In this document: positions 34,257 through 43,368 of the stretch, one piece after another
How positions within the stretch are numbered: position 1 is the first letter of the stretch
Layout of the letters: each line of letters begins with the position of its first letter
The notes under the pieces: model-generated
Told to the model about the DNA's origin: nothing
Database searches by the model: none
What the model saw: only the letters and a program-made list of their open reading frames with translations
Translations under genes and position numbers: made by a program
Origin: Asterias amurensis
Lineage: Eukaryota; Echinodermata; Asteroidea; Forcipulatida; Asteriidae
Reading direction: 5' to 3'
Length of the DNA stretch: 64,000 nt
Assembly: GCF_032118995.1 (NCBI RefSeq)
Contig: NC_092669.1
Location: 2,293,501 to 2,357,500, forward strand

Positions 34257-37200
34257 GTAAGACGGCCTTTCCACACTCGTACGGGTCTTTGCAAGTAAAC
34301 GGTTCTTTGACACTTAACGGGTCCCTGATACTAAATGGGTATTTTCACACTTAAGTGGGTCTTCGACACCAAATGGGCCTTTGACATTAGATGGGCCTTT
34401 CCACTCTGGATTTTCTACACTAAATGGGTATTTCCACGCTTGGTCGGTTTTTCTTCACTGTGTGTATTTCCACGCTAAAAATGGGTCTTACCAGACTAAA
34501 TTGTTTTTACGGCACTAAATGGGCATTTCAACACTTAAAATGGGGCCGCTCTCTGGCCAGACGAAGTCGATGATAAAACTTATACCATCTATCGCAGAAA
34601 AACATCAATACACTAAGTACACGTAAAAGTTAAAGGCATTTTAAATCCACGAACTGTTATTGGCGTTTTTTAGTTAATTTGTTTTGTTTTGTTTTTCAAT
34701 TTTGTTTTGTTTTTGTGCACAGTTCACTCAACCTGTTCAGCGTTCAGAGATAATGGATTCACAGTCGACGGCTATTACATGATTGATCCAGATGGACCCG
34801 ACGGAGAACATGCGTTTCAAGTCTACTGTAAAATGACAAGTAAGTGTTGACAAAAAAGCTACAAACAGTTATCAACTTATTATCTGATTTTTTAATACAC
34901 TATTAAAGAATACAAAAAGTATAGGGCACATAATAGTACATCGATACGGTTTGGGTATGTTTTGTAAGACACAAAACACAATGTCCACAGCTTTTACATT
35001 CAACTTATAAGATTTAAAAAAAGAAAGCTTCTTTTAAAATATAACTTGCTGGGGTGCTGTAGTTTTTGAGAAATGAGTAAAACAATGTCACGAGACGGAA
35101 ATTATAACATACCACGTACTTACACGACTCTCCAGAACTCATAGCTTTGTGATTTTCACTTGTCCCCACCCCCCCCCCCCTCAAAAACTTGACGACTAAT
35201 GAACCTTAAAGACACTGGACACTGTTGGTAATTGTCCGAGACCAGTCTTCTCACTTGATGTATATCTCAACATAAGCATAAAATAACAAACCTGTGAAAT
35301 GTTAAGGTCAATCGGTCGTCTAAGTTGCGAGATAATATTAATATTGTGTGATTTTAAAATGTTTCAGTGCAATCACCTTTTTATATTGTACAATTATATT
35401 TTTATCGTTGGCAGGGGTCTGGTTTTACACATCTTTTGATGACAGTTTTATACTTTTGTTTTAACCTTGACAGCCCCTGTACAACTTGTAACTATTGTGT
35501 ATGTCTAAAGATTAATAAAAAAAAAAAAAAAAAAAAACCCATGTGTCGAAAGCAAATTTGTTGAAAATTACTTCTTTTTCGAAAACTTTGTTTCTTCAGA
35601 GGGAGCCGTTTCTCACAATGTTTTATATAACCAACCTCTCCCCATTACTAGTTACCAAGTAAGGTTTTATGCTGATAATTATTTTGAGAAATTACCAATA
35701 GTGTCCTCTGCCTACCTCTACATGAAAATTATATTACATACAAAACTTCACTTACAGTCAGTAGGGATTCATGTCGTGGTCAATTAATACTTGATCTACA
35801 AAAGGTATCAAAATGAATGACATAAAAGTAGTCTTTGCTCTTGTTTCGTTTTAGCTTATGGTACAACAATCATCAGTAATACCTTTGACAATCAATTGAT
35901 CACAGTTCCGTTTGGCGATAACCCTTATGATGTCGACATACAGTACTATGCATCAGATGAACAGGTACAAGTTATTAGAATGTGAAAAAAAGGTTTAAGT
36001 TTAACAAGCATTTTTCGCTGCTTAGTTGCTTTATTAATATTTCTTTCAGCCAGAAATTTAACTCTGACATTAAATACGTAGACTGTGTCGATCATTACTT
36101 GTGATCATAACACACCTCTTGCTTTTTCTGTATTCTGGTTGGCTGAAACACGGTCACATAGGATGAACTAATAGGCTAGTGATCGCGCGCGCGTGTTTTG
36201 CGGGAATAGTACCAGAGCGGGCACTTGTCTTTGCAAGTAGTTCCCGCGGTAACAGCGCCCTCTCTTGACTTGAACCGTGAACAAACTACAAAATTCCTTT
36301 TTCTGTTCTTATTTGACATTTTAAGACCGAGCTGTGTTATAAAACATATATTGACTAGCATAATTCGGTAACTAGTGTACGTCTATTCCCCCTCGGGCCT
36401 GTGAGTGACCAGAAGAGGAGCCTATTTCACTCGGCCTTCGGCCTCGGGAAATAGGTGCTCTTCTGGTCCCTCAAAGTCCCTCGTGGGAATAGATGTATAC
36501 TAGTTACCTCGTTGCCAGTCAATATGTGTATACTACAGAGTGTCAAAACAGTTTTGTCTCGTAATTAGTTTATTGAATGTGATCTTGGACGAAGCGCTGG
36601 TATCTAGAAAAATTATTCACTGCGATAAGTGAATTGCAAGCTATTTGTACTCTTTCAATAAACGGCTCTGGGTTCTACACGACTCTGCTGCCACCTAGCG
36701 TCTCTTAAGTGTCTAACAAAATCTGCTGCCACCTAGCGTCTGCCAAGTGGCAAACCTTTATGTTTAAAATAATTTAGTATAAATGTCAGTGGTTCAAACC
36801 GACTCTGCTGCACCTAGCGTTTCACAAGTGTCTAACAAAATCTGCTGCCAAGTGGCAAACCTTTATTATTTCAATATCATCATCAGATAGCAGCCCTGAT
36901 CGGCCAATCCAAAAGATGCTACCAGTTCCTCCTGGCAAAATGCAGGAACGCCAAGCTGTGGGACGGGACTACACAGTTGTCTTGGTGGGTGTCACGAGAC
37001 GGAGACCAAATGAATAACTGGGGAGGTGCACCTACGGGAACCAATGGGTGCAGCTGCCAGCTAGCACAAGGTACAATCAACAATATCTGTGGCCGAAAGT
37101 TCTACAGAGTGGCTTTGCCCATAGATTTTTCCCAATTATCAAGTTCCTTTTCTACACTTCTAAGAGTCAAGTAGTACGTTTAATAACAACAGAGCTACAA

Positions 37201-38115
37201 TAATCTCATACTGCGTTATAACAGTTGCTTTAGAAATGTGTGACCTATAATGTTCAGTTTTTTCCTGCGGTCACGACCAATTTCGTATAGGTTTAATTTG
37301 TCATTGGTAAGGGCCAAGGGGTAGATTTTACAAAGGTAGTTAGTCCTAACTTAGGACTAGTCCATAGGCAATGCTAAGAGATAGGACCAGTCCTAAGTTA
37401 GGATGAGTTACTGGTCCTAGCTTAGGACTGGTCCTATCTCTTAGCATTGTCTAGGACTAGTTCTAAGTTAGGACTACCTTTGTGAAATCCACCCCAGGTT
37501 AATTTAAGGGTGGCATGGTTGGCTTGTGCGTAAAGCGCTCCGCTCACCAATGTGACCCCGGTTCGATTCCCGGCCAGGGTCATAATATGTGAGTTGAGTT
37601 GTGCACTGGTTCTCTGCTGTGCCAGATGGGTTTTCAAGACCATCCGGTTTTCCTCCCTCTGGAAAAAATCAAACACTTTCGATCTTTGGCTGTGCTCTCC
37701 GTGGTTATAATGGGTTGATGTGGCTGGCAGCTGAGGGCACCAAGTCCCAACTCAAGACTAGGGTCGCACAAAATTTCGTCAGTTTGGCAGTAACTCTCCA
37801 ACTCCAGTAATAAAATGGTTTCAGTTATTTAAAAATAGAAAGTTACATGAAAAAAAAATGTGTCTTCAGTACTCACCAGGTTTCTTGTTTTGTTTTCCAG
37901 AATGTTCTGGTGGTTCTACATCCCGCTGTAACTGCGGCGGCGTAGCTGACGAAATGTCCACGGATGAGGGCTTGCTCACGGACAAGGATCGCCTGCCAGT
38001 CTTGGCGCTCCACTTTATGAGAACAGCGCCCTCTGGCGAGCTTCTGTTCCAGATTGGCAGTCTAGAGTGCGTGGATGAGGACGTCAGAGCCCCTACGGAT
38101 TATGAGATTCCTTGA
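33338..38115 (+). CDS. gene B: secreted PAN - Thr-rich repeat - CASPR-type fibrinogen-like protein (5 exons)
   Basis: Exons 33338-34256, 34723-34839, 35855-35964, 36887-37070 and 37901-38115 give one 514-residue frame with the same intron phases (1,1,0,1) as genes A and C. A signal peptide (FLVILGMFFLNYSAIG) is followed by a PAN/apple-like domain with VRCSVLCAGTSSCLSFNYGG then CEL. Next come 27 copies of a six-residue unit (TTSKEP and variants), lysine-rich compared with gene A. The C-terminal domain (residues 307-514) has all ten cysteines aligned with gene A: STCSAF, VYC, KRC, AKC, GCSC, ECSGG, RCNC, LEC; plus YMIDPDGPDGE, WWVSRDG..MNNWGG and DEGLLTDKDRLPV. No membrane anchor, so it is predicted to be secreted. 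Shortest stalk of the three. Every junction is canonical, so this copy looks intact. Function unknown beyond domain content. Confidence 0.85.
33738..34218 (+). repeat. 18-bp coding minisatellite, 27 copies
   Basis: Unit encodes TTSKEP with S/I/T, E/K and P/S/Q variants. A block of about six units (IKE.-SKKP-SKEP-SKEP-ASKEP-SKEP) is present twice, at about 34006 and 34114, showing a recent 108-bp duplication. Confidence 0.95.
34270..34550 (+). repeat. ~20-bp degenerate tandem repeat in gene B intron 1
   Basis: Variants of ACACTAAATGGGTCTTTCC recur about 12 times. The first units, read in the exon-1 frame, spell (V/L)NGSL repeats. Confidence 0.75.
34723..34839 (+). CDS. gene B exon 2
   Basis: Acceptor TTTTGTGCACAG; encodes HSTCSAF and YMIDPDGPDGEHAFQVYC; donor ACAA|GTAAGT, phase 1. 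Confidence 0.85.
34900..35095 (+). mobile_element. half copy of the CACAATGTCCACAG foldback family
   Basis: ACACAAAACACAATGTCCAC, GAAAGCTTC and GGTGCTGTAGTTTTTGAGAA match the left arms at 49177 and 60851; the right arm is missing. Intron 2 of gene B. Confidence 0.65.
35206..35713 (+). mobile_element. MITE-1 split by a poly(A)-tailed insertion
   Basis: The left half (TTAAAGACACTGGACACTG to GCGAGATAATA) and right half (CAAATTTGTTGAAAATTACT to TGTCCTCTGCC) flank a foreign segment of about 200 bp at 35340-35540 that ends ATTAATA plus about 20 A. Intron 2 of gene B. Confidence 0.75.
35855..35964 (+). CDS. gene B exon 3
   Basis: Acceptor TTTCGTTTTAG; encodes YGTTIISN to YYASDEQ; donor ACAG|GTACAA, phase 0. 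Two codons longer than the gene A exon 3. Confidence 0.82.
36343..36530. mobile_element. foldback MITE, ATATTGACT...AGTCAATAT arms
   Basis: Outer ACATATATTGACT / AGTCAATATGTGT, inner GGTAACTAGTGTAC / GTATACTAGTTACC, then CTATTCCC / GGGAATAG and ACCAGAAGAG / CTCTTCTGGT, with a CGGCCTTCGGCC hinge. Intron 3 of gene B. Confidence 0.85.
36680..36880 (+). repeat. tandem duplication carrying CTCF-like words
   Basis: A ~120-bp unit (CGACTCTGCTGCCACCTAGC, AAGTGTCTAACAAAATCTGC, CAAGTGGCAAACCTTTAT) is followed by a shorter second copy. CTGCCACCTAGCG occurs at 36688 and 36726, and with a one-base deletion at 36808. Ends a few bases before gene B exon 4. Confidence 0.8.
36887..37070 (+). CDS. gene B exon 4
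   Basis: Acceptor ATATCATCATCAG; encodes IAALIGQS, WWVSRDG and GCSC; donor CAAG|GTACAA, phase 1. Confidence 0.83.
37314..37497. mobile_element. foldback MITE, TAGTCCTAACTTAGGA family, copy 3
   Basis: Same palindrome as 13024 and 20527, with a TAGT duplication near 37338 and several substitutions. Intron 4 of gene B. Confidence 0.88.
37508..37820 (+). mobile_element. tRNA-derived SINE
   Basis: The A-box-like TGGCTTGTGCG is followed at normal spacing by a perfect B box, GGTTCGATTCC (37560-37570), then a non-tRNA body of about 240 bp ending CCAGTAATAAAATGG. It cannot fold as a full tRNA, so it is a SINE, not a tRNA gene. Intron 4 of gene B, sense orientation. Confidence 0.8.
37901..38115 (+). 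CDS. gene B exon 5
   Basis: Acceptor TTGTTTTCCAG; encodes CSGGSTSRCNCGG, DEGLLTDKDRLPV and LEC; stop TGA at 38113. Confidence 0.85.
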
Positions 38116-38257
38116 GAGTTTGGTTTATAGTTTATTTGTGTATTTGTTTATCAGACCATCCCAATTGATATTCGGTACTTGGTAAAGCTGTCTAATTCGT
38201 GTTGTTGATTTTGTTTTCTTTTTTTCTTTTTTCTTCAAAGTTCTTAGATGGAAACTT

Positions 38258-38621
38258 TGCAATTGTCCAGGCCATCTGATTGCCTCACTTGTTGTATAGG
38301 TAACAACATATGTATAAAATAACAATAACATAGTAGAACAAAATTAGCTCAATTGGTTGTACAAGTTGCGAGAGAATAATGGAAAGAAAAACACCCTGGT
38401 CGCACAAGTTGTGTGCTTTCAAATGCTTGAATTCGACCTCAGCTGAGGTTTCGAATTCAATTCAAATATTTTAGTGAGAAATGACTTCTTTCTCTTAAAC
38501 TATATACGTTACTTCAGATGGAGCTGTTTCTCGCAGGGTTTTATACTATCAATAGCTCTCCATTGCTTGTACCAAGTAACAATTATTCTGAGTATTTGCC
38601 AATAGTGTCCAGTGCCTTTAA
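38258..38621 (+). mobile_element. MITE-1, left end degraded
   Basis: Recognisable from TGCCTCACTTGTTGTATAG to AATAGTGTCCAGTGCCTTTAA. Lies 140 bp after gene B. Confidence 0.75.
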
Positions 38622-39099
38622 GTTGTAACTGTAATCTCTTTAGAAGATTTGATCATGGGGATAGTTAAAGATTATTGAATAATTCCAGTGTTCTTGGGAA
38701 AAAGTATTGTTCGTAGATTGTAGATGAGATGGAAGGTTGTTTGAACTAATTGTCGTCGCCCTTTCTTGCCCCCTGTAGTTTGGATTCTAAAAATGTGACT
38801 GTGGTCAGCTTTTATACCTCCATTGATCACACTTAGTATAATGTTGTTAATTTGGTGAATTTGTCGTTGAAATTTTTTTCCCACAGCTCTTTAAAATAAA
38901 ATTGGACAATAACAAGATACAATATAGAAGACAATAATTATGAATCTGAAGATTATTGTCAAAGATAACATAATCAGTTTAGCTTAGTTTTGTTTATTAC
39001 CGTGATTGCACAAACATAATTACATTGTGGTACAAAAAACAGACACGCCGGCCCACTACCCTTGATCAGACATTAGAATAAAGTGAATTCAAACAAACA

Positions 39100-39487
39100 T
39101 TAAAGGCAGTGGACACTATTGGTAATTGTCAAAGACTAGCCTTCACAGTTGGTGTATCTCAACATATGCATAAAATAACTAACCTGTGAAAATTTGAGCT
39201 CAATCGGTCATCGAACTTGCGAGATAATAATGAAAGAACAAAACACCCTTGTCACACGAAGATGTGTGCGTTTAGATGGTTGATTTCGAGACCTCAAGTT
39301 CTAAATTATGAGGTCTCGAAATCAAATTCTATGAAAATTACTTATTTCTCAAAAACTATGGCACTTCAGAGGCAGCTGTTTCTCACAATGTTTTATACCA
39401 TCAACCTCTCCCCATTAATCATCATCAGGAAAGGTTTTATGCTAATAATTATTTTGAGTAATTACCAATAGTGTCCACTGCCTTTAA
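39100..39487 (+). mobile_element. MITE-1, full length
   Basis: TTAAAGGCAGTGGACACT to GTGTCCACTGCCTTTAA with TTAA at both ends and all internal blocks. Confidence 0.88.
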
Positions 39488-39705
39488 AGCCATGTGAAAC
39501 ATAATGCAATTAATCTTATAGCCATATAGCTCTTATTTTACTCAAATCTATACCAAGGCTTTAGACCTTGTAAAAAAACTACTTACATTTTGGTGATCTT
39601 TTAGTGAGTTTTTATGCGAAAGAGGCATATCTACAACTACATGTCCTCATCAGCATACCGAACTCCACACTGTATTACCAAGCCATGTTCTGAAAAGTAT
39701 TCACT

Positions 39706-39828
39706 CTAAATGGTAACCAGTACGGTGACCTCATTTTATTTCATGAATATTTATCCCATGCAGTTAACATTGTGTCGTCCTCATTAAAGAGGTCAAGGAG
39801 GTCGCGTCTACTGGTTACCATTTAGCGG
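39706..39828. mobile_element. short foldback, TAAATGGTAACCAGTA arms
   Basis: TAAATGGTAACCAGTACGG / TACTGGTTACCATTTA with GTGACCTC / GAGGTC inside. About 120 bp. Confidence 0.75.
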
Positions 39829-39829
39829 C

Positions 39830-41970
39830 CTACTCAATTGCCGTAAAACCTGCATTCTTTCACGTGCTCCATCCAACCACTGACTTTTAGCAAACGTTTG
39901 GTGACAAACAATAGAGGTTTTGAGATGTTTCAAATTCCACAAGACAATGGTATTGTCAAACTTGATCCAGTCTTTGGGTACACGTTCTGCGAACACTATA
40001 ACTTCAATGGGGTTTAAATTCGTTGTGTTTAAATATAGAAGTTTACAGAGTTCTATTAAATTTTAGATTTTTGAGACGGGAACGAGCGTATTTGTATAGA
40101 GAGAGTTGTCAAAACTTGCAGTTAAAGAATAAAAGCTATTTCGGCCCACAAAAAACCGCATGTGCTCTCACGTCAGTGTGCCATACTAAACTGTGCATTA
40201 CGTTATGCTGCATTTTGACAAAAAATGGCGCCCAGCAGTTCCCCTAGACCAAAGAAAACTGGTTTCTGCATGTCGCAACTCTATCTATACACAACTCCGC
40301 AGATTTACACCGACAACAGCAACACACCATGTTACTGGTTAAACCAGTGTATGCAAAACGAGATAACTTGTCCATTCCATAGCCTTTCTGGCAGGCAGTA
40401 CTGCACTGGTCATAATAAATAGGAAGTTCGAAATTTTGTTGTCATAATTTCCACCTACATTTTAAGAGGCATAAAAGTAACAGCCGAACACATTTTTGAG
40501 ATGTGCTCCCTTTCTTTATATCAAACGTTGATACAAATCAGACATACAGTTTCCATAAAATGTTAGACTGTTTTGGTCCTTAAACCACTTCGGCTGTGTG
40601 TTAGTGTCTGCATGAAGTCAAAGCTCTGTCGTGCTTTTGTTTTAATCATGTGATGTCACAAGTCACATGGTCTTTAAAACAAATGACCGGTGAGTGAAAC
40701 GCCCTCTGTTGTCCTAAAGTCTCCCATTGTTTTATAAAATGTCATTTGTGTGCTTGTTGTAGCCGGTCAGTACAGAGCAGTTTTAATAAAAACATGATCA
40801 TGCAAATTTGTTATTATATGGTTACTTTCTGACTCCTCGCGCAAATCGTTGACAACTCGCCATTTTGGGGGAGTAGATGGACGACTGTCGAACTAAAGGT
40901 GGCATTAGACTAACAAGTAAATTTCCATTGTTTACGTAGTTCTGAACATTCGCACATTACCAAGAACAATGGATTTACCTAGTAAGTCTGCTGCCACCAA
41001 GCGTCCCAAAAGTCCCACCATTGCACTTAGTGGTAAGAGTGTAAACGTCACGTGCTTTAAAAAGGCACACTGGACTGATACACACTTGTAGACTCCCAAA
41101 ATGGCGCAATCAAATTCTTTTAATAATAAGCTGGTTATGTGCTTCCCGATATGTGGAGATTGTGCAGTAATCCACCAGAACCATAGAGATATTCAATCCT
41201 GAGAACGAGGTTGGTGATAAGCGCACAATTTTTCACGGCCAAAATATTGTATGACAACCAAGGGGGGATCAAACAACATCCCTTGTGACGTCAGTACAGG
41301 GGGTTGCAATAGTTCAATATTACAACCTTTTCTAAAACAGTCACTTATTGATTTTTGTATGTTGCTGGTTGGTTGAGAATGCAATAAAATTTAAACGAGG
41401 ACTCCTTACAGCAAAAATGTCAATATCAGGAAGCAGGTATAGACTCGATCTCATGTCACGAATGCGTGCTGCCGTTGCTCCTCTCATGCGTGCAGATACG
41501 AGGGAGTCACTAAAGGGTAAACATAAACAGCAGCAGCGACTTGACACACGTCTAGGAACCCTGTTATAGTACAGAATCGTCCATTTTAAGTGGCCGTGGA
41601 AACTAATGGACCATGATGTTCTAGTCCTTGATGTTTTTAATGAGGTTGTTGCTCTGCCAAAAATTACAAAGAAAATAACTTAATTAAAATCGCAACGAGG
41701 TTGGTTACTATTTTAAATGATGATTTGAGAAAGAAAAAAAACCGACCCATCCCCCACAATTTTTTGCAAAGTGGATTCGGTTACAGTTGCTCTTCAGTTG
41801 GCTAGATTTTGTACAGAGAGACACAAGTGCAGATAGTACGTCATAAAGTTTCAGCATTGGGTATAGGTTCGTCGCTGCGTAAACAGTGCACCACTTTCAA
41901 ATACAGTTCCGACTTGTTTTAGGCGAACTTGCATGAGCAAGTAACTGTGTAATTCTATATACTTCTGTTA
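39830..41970. other. intergenic between genes B and C
   Basis: No exon with paired splice sites was recognised. The 65-codon frame at 40225-40422 is unsupported. A repeat at 40905-41010 (GTTTACGTAGTTCTGA, GTAAGTCTGCTGCCACCAAG) recurs at 47470-47555 and includes a CTCF-like word at 40991-41003. Confidence 0.4.
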
Positions 41971-41974
41971 CAGT

Positions 41975-41982
41975 TATATAAA
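41975..41982 (+). promoter_or_regulatory. possible TATA box of gene C
   Basis: TATATAAA lies 45 bp before the ATG at 42027, leaving a 5' UTR of about 20 bp if transcription starts at the usual distance. No comparable box was found for genes A or B. Confidence 0.35.
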
Positions 41983-42026
41983 TTAGTTACTCAACTAGAC
42001 GACTTACCACAGACTTGTGAGTTAAA

Positions 42027-43368
42027 ATGGCCGGACTGGTGACATTTTGCCTTTCGCTCACCATTGTGTGCATTGGTGTAGGCAAGCTTCTTATAAGTGG
42101 AGATGTAGTTCTAGCTAGTTTTCAGTTCTCAAAAGAGAGCAATGTAAAACTTACTGGTAGCGTTTTGAGTGAAATTCAAGCGGTTCGTTCCCCTGTGAAG
42201 TGTGCGGCTCTTTGCAGAAGAACCGCATTTTGTCGGTCGTTCAACTACGATAAAACTGACATGTATTGTCAGCTGAACCGAGATACGAAAAGCAATAATC
42301 CTGGTGACGTTTTTCAGGATAACAAATACAGCTACTATGAGATGGAGAACCAGAGTATATCTGTTGATTTGTCGACTAAAAAACCGATAACTTTGGAACC
42401 AAAGACAGAGCAGCCAACTTCAACAGAGCAAACAACTTCACTGGAACCAACGACAACTTTGGAACCAACAACGCAGCAAACAACTTCAAAAGAACCAACG
42501 ACAACTTCAAAGGAACCAACGACAACTTCAAAAGAACCAACGACAACTTCAAAGGAACCAACGACAACTTCAAAAGAACCAACAACAACTTCAAAGGAAC
42601 CAACGACAACTTCAAAAGAACCAACAACAACTTCAAAAGAACCAACGACAACTTCAAAGGAACCAACGACAACTTCAAATGAACCAACGACAACTTCAAA
42701 AGAACCAACGACAACTTCAAAAGAACCGACGACAACTTTGGAACCAACCACGCAGCAAACAACTTCAGAGGAACCAACGACAACTCTGGAGCCAACGACA
42801 GAGCAAACAACTTCAAAAGAACCAACGACAACTTTGGAGGAACCGCCGACAACTTTGGAACCAACGACAGAGCAAACAACTTCAAAAGAACCAACGACAA
42901 CTTTTGAACCAACAACGCAGCAAACAACTTCAGAGGAACCAACGACAACTTTGGAGCCAACGACAGAGCAAACAACTTCAAAAGAACCAACGACAACTTT
43001 GGAGCCAACGACAGAGCAAACAACTTCAAAAAAACCAACGACAACTTTGGAGCCAACGACAGAGCAAACAACTTCACAGGAACCAACGACAACGTTGGAG
43101 CCAACGACAGAGCAAACAACTTCAAAAGAACCAACGACAACGTTGGAGCCAACGACACAGCAAACAACTTCAAAAGAACCAACGACAACTTTGGAGCCAA
43201 CGACAGAGCAAACAACTTCACAGGAACCAACGACAACGTTGGAGCCAACGACAGAGCAAACAACTTCACAGGAACCAACGACAACGTTGGAGCCAACGAC
43301 ACATCAAACAACCTCAGAGGAACCAACGACAACTTTGGAACCAACAACGCAGCAAACAACCGAAAGCG
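42027..43368 (+). CDS. gene C exon 1
   Basis: Signal peptide, PAN domain and repeats; donor AGCG|GTAAGA, phase 1. Intron retention would stop after Gly-Lys-Arg. Confidence 0.85.

Noticed and set aside
37508..37590. Possible tRNA gene
   Set aside because: A and B boxes are present but no complete cloverleaf; a long SINE body follows.
40225..40422. 65-aa ORF with cysteines (MAPSSSPRPKKTG...)
   Set aside because: Good start context, but no recognisable family, signal peptide or neighbouring exon; could be chance.
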